Assembly (NCBI GenBank): GCA_028752905.1
Contig: JAQNBH010000011.1
Span: 20,127,909-20,191,908, forward strand
Direction of reading: 5' to 3'
Length of the DNA: 64,000 nt
Origin: Cladorhizidae sp. MBARI D1340-BT2
Lineage: Eukaryota > Porifera > Demospongiae > Poecilosclerida > Cladorhizidae
Shown here: in pieces, positions 49,901 to 64,000 of the stretch
Layout: each line of letters begins with the position of its first letter
How positions within the stretch are numbered: the first letter of the stretch is position 1
Made by a program: the position numbers and the translations under genes
Notes under the pieces: generated by a model
Told to the model about the DNA's origin: nothing
Database searches by the model: none
What the model saw: the letters and a program-made list of their open reading frames with translations, nothing else

Positions 49901-52900
49901 AGTTTGCACCAACTGCCTGAGTATATCTAGGTTGCATCAACTGCCTGTGGGTATACCTACGTTGCATCAGCTGCCTGGTTATACCTAGTTTGAATCAACT
50001 GCCTGGGTATACCTAGGTTGCATCAATTGCCTGGGTTGTATCATCTGCCTGGGTATACCTAGGTTGTATCAGCTGCCTGGGTATACCTAGATTGCATCAA
50101 TTGCCTAGATTGTATCAGCTGCCTGTGTATACCTAGGTTGCATCAACTGACTGGGTATACCTAGATTGTATCAGCTGCCTGGGCATACATAGGTTGCATC
50201 AACTGCCTGGGTATATCTAGTTGATGAATCAGCTACCTGGGTATACCTAGGTTGCATCAACTGCCTGTGTATACCTAGATTGTATCAGCTGCCTGGGTAT
50301 ACCTAGGTTGCATCAACTGCATGGGTATACCTAGGTTGCATCAGCTGCCTGGGTATACGTAGGTTGCATCAACTGCCTGGGTATACCTAGGTTGCTTCAA
50401 CTGCCTGTGTTTACCTAGGTTGATTCAACTGCCTCGGTATACCTAGGTTGCATCAACTGCCAGGGTGTACCAAGATTGCATAACTGCCTGGCTATACTTA
50501 GGTTGCATCAAGTGCCTGGCTATACATAGTTTGCATCAACTGCCTGGGTATACCTAGGTTGCATCAACTGCCTGGCTATACCTAGTTTGCATCAACTGCA
50601 TGGGTATACCTAGGTTGCATCAACTGCCTGGGTTGCATCAAATGCCTGGCTATACCTATGTTGCATCAACTGCTTGGGTATACCTAAATTACATCAGCTG
50701 CATAGGTATACCTAGTTGTATCAACTGCCTGGGTATACCTAGGATGCATCAACTGCCTGGTTATACCTAGATTGCATCAACTGCCTGAGTATACCTAGAT
50801 TGCATTAACTGCCTGGCTATACCTTGATTGCATCCACTGCCTGTGTATAGCCTTGGTTGTATCACTGCCTGGCTATATTTAGTTTGCATCAACAGCCTGG
50901 CTATACCTAGGTTGCATCAACTCCCCGGGTAAACCTAGGTTGCATCTACTGCCTGGCTATACCTAGGTTGCATCAACTGTCTGATTATACCTAGATTGCA
51001 ACAACTGCCTGGGTATACCTAGGTTGCATCAACTGCCCAGGTTGCATCAACTGCCTGAGTATTTCTAGGTTACATCAACTGCCTGGGTATACCTAGGTTG
51101 CATCAGCTGCATTGATATACCTAGGTTGTATCAGCTGCCTGGGTAAACCTAGGTTGCATCAACTGCCTGGGTATACCTAGGTTGTATCAGCTGCCTGGGT
51201 ATACCTAGGTTGCAAAAACTGCCTGGGTATACCTAGGTTGTATCTGCTGACTTGGTATACCTAGGTTCCAACAATTGCCTGGGTATACCTTGATTGTATC
51301 AGCTGCCTGGGTATACTTAGGTTGCATCAGCTGCCAGGATATACCTAGGTTGCATCAATTGCCTGAGTATACCTAGTATGCATCAACTGCCTAGATATAC
51401 CTAGATTTCATCAACTGCTTGGGGTTGCATCAACTGTCTGAATATACCTAGGTTGTATCAGCTTCCTGGGTATACTTAGGTTGCATCAGCTGCCAGTGTA
51501 TACCTAGGTTGCCTCAATTGCCTGAGTATACCTAGTATGCATCAGCTGCCTGGCTAACCTAGGTTGCATCCATTGCCTGTGTATTGTTAGGTTACATCAG
51601 CTGCCTGGCTATACCTAGGTTGCATCTACTGCCTATGTTACATCAGCTGCCTGGGTATACCTAGGTTGCATCAACTGACTGGGTATACCCAGGTTGGATC
51701 AACTGCCTGGATATACCTTGGTTGCATCAACTGTCTGGATATACCTAGATTGCACCAACTGCCTGAGTATATCTAGGTTGCATCAACTGCCTATGGATAT
51801 ACCTAGGTTGCATCAGCTGCCTGGGTTTACCTAGGTTGCATCTACTGCCTATGTTACATCAGCTGCCTGGGTATACCTAGGTTGCATCAACTGACTGGGT
51901 ATACCTAGGTTGAATCAATTGCCTGGGTATACCTAGGTTGCATCAATTGCCTGGGTTGTATCATATGCCTGGGTATACCTAGGTTGTATCAGCTGCCTGG
52001 GTATACCTAGATTGCATCAATTGCCTAGATTGTATCAGCTGCCTGTGTATACCTAGGTTGCATCAACTGCCTGGGTATACCTAGATTGTATCAGCTGCCT
52101 GGGCATACATAGGTTGCATCAACTGCATGGGTATACCTAGGTTGCATCAAGTGCCTGGCTATACATAGTTTGCATCAACTGCCTGGGTATACCTAGGTGG
52201 CATCAACTGCCTGGCTATACCTAGTTTGCATCAACTGCATGGGTATACATTCCTAGGTTGCATCAACTGCCTGGATTGCATCAAATGCCTGGGTATACCT
52301 AGGTTGCATCAACTGCTTGGGTATACCTAAATTACATCAGCTGCATAGGTAAACCTAGTTGCATCAACTGCCTGGGTATACCTAGGATGCATCAACTGCC
52401 TGGTTATACCTAGATTGCATCAACTGCCTGAGTATACCTAGATTGCATTAACTGCCTAGCTATACCTAGGTTGCATCAACTGACTGTGTATAGCCTTGGT
52501 TGTATCACTGCCTGGCTATATTTAGGTTGCATCAACAGCCTGGCTATACCTAGGTTGCATCAACTGCCCGGGTAAACCTAGGTTGTATCTACTGCCTGGC
52601 TATACATAGGTTGCATCCATTGCCTGTATATACTTAGGTTACATCAGCTGCCTGGGTATACCTAGGTTGCATCAACTGCCTGGGTTATACCTATGTTGCA
52701 TCAGCTGTCTGGGTATACCTAGGTTGCAGCCACTGCTTGGGTATACCTAATTGCATCATCTACCTGCATATACCTTGGTTGCATCAACTGTCTGGGTATA
52801 CCTAGGTTGCACCAACTGCCTGAGTATATCTAGGTTGCATCAACTGCCTGGGTATACCTAGGTTGCATAAGCTGCCTTGGTATACCTAGGTTGAATCAAC

Positions 52901-54960
52901 TGCCCGGGTATACCTAGGTTGCATCAATTGCCTGGGTATACCTAGGTTGTATCATCTGCCTGGGTATACCTAGGTTGTATCAGCTGCCTGGGTATACCTA
53001 GATTGCATCAATTGCCTGGATATACCTAGATTGTACCAGCTGCCTGTGTATACCTAGGTTGCATGAACTGCCTGGGTATACCTAGATTCTATCAGCTGCC
53101 TGGGCATACATAGGTTGCATCAACTGCCTGGGTATACCTAGGTTGAATCAGCTACCTGGGTATACCTAGATTGTATCAGCTGCCTGGGTATACCTAGGTT
53201 GCATCAAATGCATGGGTATACCTAGGATTGCCTGGGTTGTATCATCTGCCTGGGTATACCTAGGTTGTATCAGCTGCCTGGGTATACCTAGATTGCATCA
53301 ATTTCCTGGGTATACCGAGATTGTATCAGCTGCCTGTCTATACCTAGTTTGCATCAACTGTCTGGGTATACCTAGATTGTATCAGCTGCCTGGGCATACA
53401 TAGGTTGCATCAACTGCCTGGGTATACCTAGGTTGAATCAGCTACCTGGGTATACCTAGGTTGCATCAACTGCCTGGGTATACCTAGATTGTATCAGCTG
53501 CCTGGGTATACCTAGGTTGCATCAACTGCATGGGTATACCTAGGTTGCATCAGCTGCCTGGGTATACGTAGGTTGCATCAACTGCCTGGGTATACCTAGG
53601 TTGCTTCAACTGCCTGTGTATATCTAGGTTGATTCAACTGCATGGGTATACCTAGATTGTATCAGATACCTTGGTATACCTAGGTTGCATTAACTGCCTG
53701 GGTATACCTAGGTTGTATCAGCTGCCTGGATATACCTAGGTTCCATCAATTGCCTGGGTATACCTTGATTGTATCAGCTGCCTGGGTATACCTAGGTTGC
53801 ATCAGCTGTCTGAGTATACCTAGGTTGTATGAGCTTCCTAGGTATACCTAGGTTGCATCAGCTGCCTGGGTATAATTAGGTTGCATCAATTGCTTGAGTA
53901 TACCTAGTATGTATTAGATGCCTGGCTATACCTCGGTTGCATCCATTGCCTGTGTATTCTTAGGTTACATCAGCTGCCTGGGTGGGTATACCTAGGTTGC
54001 ATCAACTGCCTGGGTATACCTATGTTGCATCAACTGCCTAGATATACCTAGATTGCATCAACTACTTGGGTATACCTAGGTTGCATCAACTGTCTGAATA
54101 TACCTAGGTTGTATCAGCTTCCTGGGTATACTTAGGTTGCGTCAGCTGCCAGGGTATACCTAGGTTGCATCAATTGCCTGAGTATACCTAGTATGCATCA
54201 GCTGTCTGGGTATACCTAGGTTGCATCACCTGCCTGGGTATACCTAGGTTGCATCAACAGCCTGGGTATACCTTGGTTGCATCAACTGTCTGGGTATACA
54301 TAGGTTACATCAACTGCCTGACTATGTCTAGGTTGCATCAGCCGCCTGGGTATACCTAGATTGCATCAATTGCCTGGGTATACCTAGATTGTATCAGCTG
54401 CCTTGGTATACCTAGTTTGCATTAACTGCCTGGGTATACCTAGGTTGTATCAGCTGCCTGGGTATACCTAGGTTCCATTAATTGCCTGGGTATACCTTGA
54501 TTGTATCAGCTGCCTGGGTATACCTAGGTTGCATCAACTGTCTGAGTATACCTAGGTTGTATCAGCTTCCTGGGTATATTTAGTTTGCATCAGCTGCCTG
54601 GGTATACCTAGGTTACATCAATTGCCTGAGTATACCTAGTATGCATCAGATGCCTGGCTATACCTCGGTTGCATCCATGGCCTGTGTATTCTTAGGTTAC
54701 ATCAGCTCTCTGGGTATACCTAGGTTGCATGAACTGCCTGGGTATACCTATGTTGCATCAGCTGTCTGGGTATATCTAGGTTGCCTCAACTGCCTGGGTA
54801 TACCTAGGTTCTATCAATTGCCTGGCTATACCTAGGTTGCATTCTTTGCCTGTGTATACTTAGGTTACATCAGCTGCCTGGGTATACCTAGATTGCATCA
54901 ACTGCCTGGGTATACCTATGTTGCATCAGCTGTCTGGGAATACCTAGGTTGCATTCAGTG
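37904..54960. repeat. Higher-order repeats of 6,308, 4,459 and 6,290 bp in the 28-bp array
   Basis: The same marker variant starts at 37904, 44212, 48671 and 54961. Independent markers agree: 37584 to 43892 (6308), 43892 to 48351 (4459), and 46922 to 53212 and 48351 to 54641 (6290). Long and short copies therefore occur together, differing by a block of about 1.8 kb. Confidence 0.85.
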
Positions 54961-57900
54961 CTTGGGTATGCCTAATTGCATCATCTACGGGGGTATACCT
55001 AGGTTGCATCAATTGCCTGTGTATACCTTGCTTGCATCAAACGCCTGGGTATATCTAGTTTGCATCAATTGACTGGCTATACCTAGGTTGCATCAACTGC
55101 CTGAGTATATCTAGGTTGCATCAACTGCCTGGTATACCTAGTTTGTATCAACTGCCTGGCTATACCTAGGTTGCATCAACTGCGTGGGTATACCTAGGTT
55201 GCAACAACTGCCTGGGTATACCCAGGTTGGATCAACTGCCTGTGTATACCTTGGTTGCATCAACTGTCTGGGTATACCTAGGTTGCACCAACTGCCTGAG
55301 TATATCTAGGTTGCATCAACTGCCTGGGTTGCATCAGCTGCTTGGGTATACCTAGGTTGAATCAACTGCCTGAGTATACCAAGGTTGCATCAATTGCCTG
55401 GGTATACGTAGGTTGTATCATTTGCCTGGGTATACCTAGGTTGTATCAGCTGCCTGGATATACCTAGATTGCATCGATTGCCTGGATTGTATTAGCTGTC
55501 TGGATATACATAGGTTGCATCAATTGCCTAGGTATACCTAGGTTGCATCAACTGCCTAGGTTGCATCAACTGCCTGAGTATTTCTAGGTTACATCAACTA
55601 CCTGGGTATACCTAGGTTGCATCCGCTGCCTGGATATACCTAGGTTGTATCAACTGCCTGGGTATACCTAGGTTGCATCAACTGCTAGGTTGTATCAGCT
55701 GCCTGGGTATACCTAGGTTGTATCTGGCGACTTGGTATACCTAGGTTCCAACAATTGCCTGGGTATACCTTGATTGTATCAGCTGCCTTGGTATACCTAG
55801 GTTGCATCAACTGCCTAGATATACCTAGATTGCATCAACTGCTTGGGTATACCTAGGTTGCATCAACTGTCTTAATATACCTAGGTTGTATCAGCTTCCT
55901 GGGTATACTTAGGTTGCATCAGCTGCCAGGGTATACCTAGGTTGCAACAATTGCCTGAGTATACCTATTATACATCAGATGCCTGGCTATACCTAGGTTG
56001 CATCCATTGCCTGTGTATTGTTAGGTTACATCAGCTGCCTGGCTATACCTAGGTCACATCTACTGCCTGGGTATACCTATGTTACATCAGCTGCCTGGGT
56101 ATACCTAGGTTGCATCAACTGACTGGGTATATCCAGGTTGCATGAACTGCCTGGGTATACCTTGGTTGCATCAACTGTCTGGGTATACCTAGTTTGCACC
56201 AACTGCCTGAGTATATCTAGGTTGCATCAACTGCCTGTGGGTATACCTACGTTGCATCAGCTGCCTGGGTATACCTAGTTTGAATCAACTGCCTGGGTAT
56301 ACCTAGGTTGCATCAATTGCCTGGGTTGTATCATCTGCCTGGGTATACCTAGGTTGTATCAGCTGCCTGGGTATACCTAGATTGCATCAATTGCCTAGAT
56401 TGTATCAGCTGCCTGTGTATACCTAGGTTGCATCAACTGACTGGGTATACCTAGATTGTATCAGCTGCCTGGGCATACATAGGTTGCATCAACTGCCTGG
56501 GTATATCTAGTTGATGAATCAGCTACCTGGGTATACCTAGGTTGCATCAACTGCCTGTGTATACCTAGATTGTATCAGCTGCCTGGGTATACCTAGGTTG
56601 CATCAACTGCATGGGTATACCTAGGTTGCATCAGCTGCCTGGGTATACGTAGGTTGCATCAACTGCCTGGGTATACCTAGGTTGCTTCAACTGCCTGTGT
56701 TTACCTAGGTTGATTCAACTGCCTCGGTATACCTAGGTTGCATCAACTGCCAGGGTGTACCAAGATTGCATAACTGCCTGGCTATACTTAGGTTGCATCA
56801 AGTGCCTGGCTATACATAGTTTGCATCAACTGCCTGGGTATACCTAGGTTGCATCAACTGCCTGGCTATACCTAGTTTGCATCAACTGCATGGGTATACC
56901 TAGGTTGCATCAACTGCCTGGGTTGCATCAAATGCCTGGCTATACCTATGTTGCATCAACTGCTTGGGTATACCTAAATTACATCAGCTGCATAGGTATA
57001 CCTAGTTGTATCAACTGCCTGGGTATACCTAGGATGCATCAACTGCCTGGTTATACCTAGATTGCATCAACTGCCTGAGTATACCTAGATTGCATTAACT
57101 GCCTGGCTATACCTTGATTGCATCCACTGCCTGTGTATAGCCTTGGTTGTATCACTGCCTGGCTATATTTAGTTTGCATCAACAGCCTGGCTATACCTAG
57201 GTTGCATCAACTCCCCGGGTAAACCTAGGTTGCATCTACTGCCTGGCTATACCTAGGTTGCATCAACTGTCTGATTATACCTAGATTGCAACAACTGCCT
57301 GGGTATACCTAGGTTGCATCAACTGCCCAGGTTGCATCAACTGCCTGAGTATTTCTAGGTTACATCAACTGCCTGGGTATACCTAGGTTGCATCAGCTGC
57401 ATTGATATACCTAGGTTGTATCAGCTGCCTGGGTAAACCTAGGTTGCATCAACTGCCTGGGTATACCTAGGTTGTATCAGCTGCCTGGGTATACCTAGGT
57501 TGCAAAAACTGCCTGGGTATACCTAGGTTGTATCTGCTGACTTGGTATACCTAGGTTCCAACAATTGCCTGGGTATACCTTGATTGTATCAGCTGCCTGG
57601 GTATACTTAGGTTGCATCAGCTGCCAGGATATACCTAGGTTGCATCAATTGCCTGAGTATACCTAGTATGCATCAACTGCCTAGATATACCTAGATTTCA
57701 TCAACTGCTTGGGGTTGCATCAACTGTCTGAATATACCTAGGTTGTATCAGCTTCCTGGGTATACTTAGGTTGCATCAGCTGCCAGTGTATACCTAGGTT
57801 GCCTCAATTGCCTGAGTATACCTAGTATGCATCAGCTGCCTGGCTAACCTAGGTTGCATCCATTGCCTGTGTATTGTTAGGTTACATCAGCTGCCTGGCT

Positions 57901-60900
57901 ATACCTAGGTTGCATCTACTGCCTATGTTACATCAGCTGCCTGGGTATACCTAGGTTGCATCAACTGACTGGGTATACCCAGGTTGGATCAACTGCCTGG
58001 ATATACCTTGGTTGCATCAACTGTCTGGATATACCTAGATTGCACCAACTGTCTGAGTATATCTAGGTTGCATCAACTGCCTATGGATATACCTAGGTTG
58101 CATCAGCTGCCTGGGTTTACCTAGGTTGAATCAATTGCCTGGGTATACCTAGGTTGCATCAATTGCCTGGGTTGTATCATATGCCTGGGTATACCTAGGT
58201 TGTATCAGCTGCCTGGGTATACCTAGATTGCATCAATTGCCTAGATTGTATCAGCTGCCTGTGTATACCTAGGTTGCATCAACTGCCTGGGTATACCTAG
58301 ATTGTATCAGCTGCCTGGGCATACATAGGTTGCATCAACTGCATGGGTATACCTAGGTTGCATCAAGTGCCTGGCTATACATAGTTTGCATCAACTGCCT
58401 GGGTATACCTAGGTGGCATCAACTGCCTGGCTATACCTAGTTTGCATCAACTGCATGGGTATACATTCCTAGGTTGCATCAACTGCCTGGATTGCATCAA
58501 ATGCCTGGGTATACCTAGGTTGCATCAACTGCTTGGGTATACCTAAATTACATCAGCTGCATAGGTAAACCTAGTTGCATCAACTGCCTGGGTATACCTA
58601 GGATGCATCAACTGCCTGGTTATACCTAGATTGCATCAACTGCCTGAGTATACCTAGATTGCATTAACTGCCTAGCTATACCTAGGTTGCATCAACTGAC
58701 TGTGTATAGCCTTGGTTGTATCACTGCCTGGCTATATTTAGGTTGCATCAACAGCCTGGCTATACCTAGGTTGCATCAACTGCCCGGGTAAACCTAGGTT
58801 GTATCTACTGCCTGGCTATACATAGGTTGCATCCATTGCCTGTATATACTTAGGTTACATCAGCTGCCTGGGTATACCTAGGTTGCATCAACTGCCTGGG
58901 TTATACCTATGTTGCATCAGCTGTCTGGGTATACCTAGGTTGCAGCCACTGCTTGGGTATACCTAATTGCATCATCTACCTGCATATACCTTGGTTGCAT
59001 CAACTGTCTGGGTATACCTAGGTTGCACCAACTGCCTGAGTATATCTAGGTTGCATCAACTGCATGGGTATACCTAGGTTGCATAAGCTGCCTTGGTATA
59101 CCTAGGTTGAATCAACTGCCCGGGTATACCTAGGTTGCATCAATTGCCTGGGTATACCTAGGTTGTATCATCTGCCTGGGTATACCTAGGTTGTATCAGC
59201 TGCCTGGGTATACCTAGATTGCATCAATTGCCTGGATATACCTAGATTGTATCAGCTGCCTGTGTATACCTAGGTTGCATGAACTGCCTGGGTATACCTA
59301 GATTCTATCAGCTGCCTGGGCATACATAGGTTGCATCAACTGCCTGGGTATACCTAGGCTGAATCAGCTACCTGGGTATACCTAGATTGCATCAACTGCC
59401 TGGGTATACCTATGTTGCATCAGCTGTCTGGGAATACCTAGGTTGCATTCAGTGCTTGGGTATGCCTAATTGCATCATCTACGTGGGTATACCTAGGTTG
59501 CATCAATTGCCTGTGTATACCTTGCTTGCATCAAATGCCTGGGTATATCTAGTTTGCATCAATTGACTGGCTATACCTAGGTTGCATCAACTGCCTGAGT
59601 ATATCTAGGTTGCATCAACTGCCTGGTATACCTAGTTTGTATCAACTGCCTGGCTATACCTAGGTTGCATCAACTGCGTGGGTATACCTAGGTTGCAACA
59701 ACTGCCTGGGTATACCCAGGTTGGATCAACTGCCTGTGTATACCTTGGTTGCATCAACTGTCTGGGTATACCTAGGTTGCACCAACTGCCTGAGTATATC
59801 TAGGTTGCATCAACTGCCTGGGTTGCATCAGCTGCTTGGGTATACCTAGGTTGAATCAACTGCCTGAGTATACCAAGGTTGCATCAATTGCCTGGGTATA
59901 CGTAGGTTGTATCATATGCCTGGGTATACCTAGGTTGTATCAGCTGCCTGGATATACCTAGATTGCATCGATTGCCTGGATTGTATTAGCTGTCTGGATA
60001 TACATAGGTTGCATCAATTGCCTAGGTATACCTAGGTTGCATCAACTGCCTAGGTTGCATCAACTGCCTGAGTATTTCTAGGTTACATCAACTACCTGGG
60101 TATACCTAGGTTGCATCCGCTGCCTGGATATACCTAGGTTGTATCAACTGCCTGGGTATACCTAGGTTGCATCAACTGCTAGGTTGTATCAGCTGCCTGG
60201 GTATACCTAGGTTGTATCTGGCGACTTGGTATACCTAGGTTCCAACAATTGCCTGGGTATACCTTGATTGTATCAGCTGCCTTGGTATACCTAGGTTGCA
60301 TCAACTGCCTAGATATACCTAGATTGCATCAACTGCTTGGGTATACCTAGGTTGCATCAACTGTCTTAATATACCTAGGTTGTATCAGCTTCCTGGGTAT
60401 ACTTAGGTTGCATCAGCTGCCAGGGTATACCTAGGTTGCAACAATTGCCTGAGTATACCTATTATACATCAGATGCCTGGCTATACCTAGGTTGCATCCA
60501 TTGCCTGTGTATTGTTAGGTTACATCAGCTGCCTGGCTATACCTAGGTCACATCTACTGCCTGGGTATACCTATGTTACATCAGCTGCCTGGGTATACCT
60601 AGGTTGCATCAACTGACTGGGTATATCCAGGTTGCATGAACTGCCTGGGTATACCTTGGTTGCATCAACTGTCTGGGTATACCTAGTTTGCACCAACTGC
60701 CTGAGTATATCTAGGTTGCATCAACTGCCTGTGGGTATACCTACGTTGCATCAGCTGCCTGGGTATACCTAGTTTGAATCAACTGCCTGGGTATACCTAG
60801 GTTGCATCAATTGCCTGGGTTGTATCATCTGCCTGGGTATACCTAGGTTGTATCAGCTGCCTGGGTATACCTAGATTGCATCAATTGCCTAGATTGTATC

Positions 60901-63900
60901 AGCTGCCTGTGTATACCTAGGTTGCATCAACTGACTGGGTATACCTAGATTGTATCAGCTGCCTGGGCATACATAGGTTGCATCAACTGCCTGGGTATAT
61001 CTAGTTGATGAATCAGCTACCTGGGTATACCTAGGTTGCATCAACTGCCTGTGTATACCTAGATTGTATCAGCTGCCTGGGTATACCTAGGTTGCATCAA
61101 CTGCATGGGTATACCTAGGTTGCATCAGCTGCCTGGGTATACGTAGGTTGCATCAACTGCCTGGGTATACCTAGGTTGCTTCAACTGCCTGTGTTTACCT
61201 AGGTTGATTCAACTGCCTCGGTATACCTAGGTTGCATCAACTGCCAGGGTGTACCAAGATTGCATAACTGCCTGGCTATACTTAGGTTGCATCAAGTGCC
61301 TGGCTATACATAGTTTGCATCAACTGCCTGGGTATACCTAGGTTGCATCAACTGCCTGGCTATACCTAGTTTGCATCAACTGCATGGGTATACCTAGGTT
61401 GCATCAACTGCCTGGGTTGCATCAAATGCCTGGCTATACCTATGTTGCATCAACTGCTTGGGTATACCTAAATTACATCAGCTGCATAGGTATACCTAGT
61501 TGTATCAACTGCCTGGGTATACCTAGGATGCATCAACTGCCTGGTTATACCTAGATTGCATCAACTGCCTGAGTATACCTAGATTGCATTAACTGCCTGG
61601 CTATACCTTGATTGCATCCACTGCCTGTGTATAGCCTTGGTTGTATCACTGCCTGGCTATATTTAGTTTGCATCAACAGCCTGGCTATACCTAGGTTGCA
61701 TCAACTCCCCGGGTAAACCTAGGTTGCATCTACTGCCTGGCTATACCTAGGTTGCATCAACTGTCTGATTATACCTAGATTGCAACAACTGCCTGGGTAT
61801 ACCTAGGTTGCATCAACTGCCCAGGTTGCATCAACTGCCTGAGTATTTCTAGGTTACATCAACTGCCTGGGTATACCTAGGTTGCATCAGCTGCATTGAT
61901 ATACCTAGGTTGTATCAGCTGCCTGGGTAAACCTAGGTTGCATCAACTGCCTGGGTATACCTAGGTTGTATCAGCTGCCTGGGTATACCTAGGTTGCAAA
62001 AACTGCCTGGGTATACCTAGGTTGTATCTGCTGACTTGGTATACCTAGGTTCCAACAATTGCCTGGGTATACCTTGATTGTATCAGCTGCCTGGGTATAC
62101 TTAGGTTGCATCAGCTGCCAGGATATACCTAGGTTGCATCAATTGCCTGAGTATACCTAGTATGCATCAACTGCCTAGATATACCTAGATTTCATCAACT
62201 GCTTGGGGTTGCATCAACTGTCTGAATATACCTAGGTTGTATCAGCTTCCTGGGTATACTTAGGTTGCATCAGCTGCCAGTGTATACCTAGGTTGCCTCA
62301 ATTGCCTGAGTATACCTAGTATGCATCAGCTGCCTGGCTAACCTAGGTTGCATCCATTGCCTGTGTATTGTTAGGTTACATCAGCTGCCTGGCTATACCT
62401 AGGTTGCATCTACTGCCTATGTTACATCAGCTGCCTGGGTATACCTAGGTTGCATCAACTGACTGGGTATACCCAGGTTGGATCAACTGCCTGGATATAC
62501 CTTGGTTGCATCAACTGTCTGGATATACCTAGATTGCACCAACTGCCTGAGTATATCTAGGTTGCATCAACTGCCTATGGATATACCTAGGTTGCATCAG
62601 CTGCCTGGGTTTACCTAGGTTGAATCAATTGCCTGGGTATACCTAGGTTGCATCAATTGCCTGGGTTGTATCATATGCCTGGGTATACCTAGGTTGTATC
62701 AGCTGCCTGGGTATACCTAGATTGCATCAATTGCCTAGATTGTATCAGCTGCCTGTGTATACCTAGGTTGCATCAACTGCCTGGGTATACCTAGATTGTA
62801 TCAGCTGCCTGGGCATACATAGGTTGCATCAACTGCATGGGTATACCTAGGTTGCATCAAGTGCCTGGCTATACATAGTTTGCATCAACTGCCTGGGTAT
62901 ACCTAGGTGGCATCAACTGCCTGGCTATACCTAGTTTGCATCAACTGCATGGGTATACATTCCTAGGTTGCATCAACTGCCTGGATTGCATCAAATGCCT
63001 GGGTATACCTAGGTTGCATCAACTGCTTGGGTATACCTAAATTACATCAGCTGCATAGGTAAACCTAGTTGCATCAACTGCCTGGGTATACCTAGGATGC
63101 ATCAACTGCCTGGTTATACCTAGATTGCATCAACTGCCTGAGTATACCTAGATTGCATTAACTGCCTAGCTATACCTAGGTTGCATCAACTGACTGTGTA
63201 TAGCCTTGGTTGTATCACTGCCTGGCTATATTTAGGTTGCATCAACAGCCTGGCTATACCTAGGTTGCATCAACTGCCCGGGTAAACCTAGGTTGTATCT
63301 ACTGCCTGGCTATACATAGGTTGCATCCATTGCCTGTATATACTTAGGTTACATCAGCTGCCTGGGTATACCTAGGTTGCATCAACTGCCTGGGTTATAC
63401 CTATGTTGCATCAGCTGTCTGGGTATACCTAGGTTGCAGCCACTGCTTGGGTATACCTAATTGCATCATCTACCTGCATATACCTTGGTTGCATCAACTG
63501 TCTGGGTATACCTAGGTTGCACCAACTGCCTGAGTATATCTAGGTTGCATCAACTGCATGGGTATACCTAGGTTGCATAAGCTGCCTTGGTATACCTAGG
63601 TTGAATCAACTGCCCGGGTATACCTAGGTTGCATCAATTGCCTGGGTATACCTAGGTTGTATCATCTGCCTGGGTATACCTAGGTTGTATCAGCTGCCTG
63701 GGTATACCTAGATTGCATCAATTGCCTGGATATACCTAGATTGTATCAGCTGCCTGTGTATACCTAGGTTGCATGAACTGCCTGGGTATACCTAGATTCT
63801 ATCAGCTGCCTGGGCATACATAGGTTGCATCAACTGCCTGGGTATACCTAGGCTGAATCAGCTACCTGGGTATACCTAGATTGCATCAACTGCCTGGGTA

Positions 63901-63948
63901 TACCTATGTTGCATCAGCTGTCTGGGAATACCTAGGTTGCATTCAGTG
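54961..63948. repeat. Tandem 4,494-bp higher-order repeat of the 28-bp array, two copies
   Basis: The rare variant CTTGGGTATGCCTAATTGC starts at 54961, 59455 and 63949. Other markers keep the same shift: 57061 to 61555 and 58171 to 62665. Differences between the copies are few by eye (for example at 55050 against 59535). Confidence 0.85.
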
Positions 63949-64000
63949 CTTGGGTATGCCTAATTGCATCATCTACGTGGGTATACCTAGGTTGCATCAA

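Larger units (their letters stand above)
33597..64000. repeat. 28-bp minisatellite array, over 30 kb, open at window end
   Basis: The unit is GGTATACCTAGGTTGCATCA then ACTGCCTG, with frequent variants (CAGCTG for CAACTG, AGATTGTATC for AGGTTGCATC). About 1,080 units fit in the window and the array runs past the end. Multi-kilobase higher-order copies are nearly identical, so recent amplification dominates. Frames of 63-73 codons recur at matching positions in each copy (for example 35109, 36155, 41473, 42519, 46922 and 53212) because three units (84 bp) restore frame; the CTAG core supplies stops. No promoter, exon or other insertion was noticed inside the array. Confidence 0.96.

Noticed and set aside
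34509..54835. Recurrent 63-73 codon frames (MGIPRIAWVV and MHQMPGYTS types)
   Set aside because: They reappear because the 28-bp array is duplicated in blocks; three units restore frame. Stops come from the CTAG core, and there is no gene structure.
33597..64000. Telomere-like reading of the TAGGTT and CCTAGG motifs
   Set aside because: The period is 28 bp with a complex unit, not a 5-6 bp telomeric repeat, and the array is not at a sequence end that can be shown to be a chromosome end.

Overview
This window is eukaryotic, repeat-dominated DNA. It has spliced transposase-like genes with GT-AG introns, no bacterial gene arrangement, AT-rich spacers with many GCTAGC motifs, and metazoan-type mobile elements (piggyBac, Tc1/mariner, Ty3/gypsy with integrase before reverse transcriptase). 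A marine invertebrate is the best reading. A demosponge is plausible from the GCTAGC-rich spacers and the element mix, but this is inference. No intact host gene is proven.

Layout. 1-9093: 24-bp minisatellite ended by a 100-N gap (9094-9193). 9194-14950: spacer with a dispersed repeat carrying a hammerhead-ribozyme-like core (about 9320-9480), a three-unit palindromic 43-bp repeat (10148-10276) upstream of a piggyBac N-terminal relic (10422-11005), a GCTAGC-rich 50-bp repeat, and a possible minus-strand exon built of 48-bp repeats (13664-13994). 14950-19230: diverged satellite of about 150 bp with a 1.14-kb higher-order repeat. 19238-20870: very long ATT/TAA trinucleotide arrays in opposing orientation. 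20945-21110: second copy of the dispersed hammerhead-like repeat. 21162-21945: second piggyBac relic, joined to a broken Ty3/gypsy pol (21960-23836) in the order integrase then reverse transcriptase, the Gmr1-like arrangement. 24275 on: a diverged end of a TGTGACAG-type DNA transposon, then a 34-bp minisatellite (24705-26470).

26985-33596 is the most interesting part. A 54-bp minisatellite is interrupted by a 5.2-kb DNA transposon (27578-32769) with 36-bp terminal inverted repeats and a two-exon, nearly intact transposase-like gene of the HADNCTGQNKNN family. That transposon is itself interrupted by a Tc1/mariner element (29788-32164) flanked by TA. The Tc1 element has 11-bp phased CG-containing repeats at both ends and a possible two-exon minus-strand reading frame inside. 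The nesting gives a relative age order: minisatellite, then the 5.2-kb transposon, then Tc1.

33597-64000 (continuing past the window) is one 28-bp minisatellite of roughly a thousand units, organised in higher-order repeats. A marker variant recurs at 37904, 44212, 48671, 54961, 59455 and 63949, giving spacings of 6308, 4459, 6290, 4494 and 4494 bp. Tandem repeats make up about three quarters of the window; the short open frames inside them are by-products of repetition, not genes.
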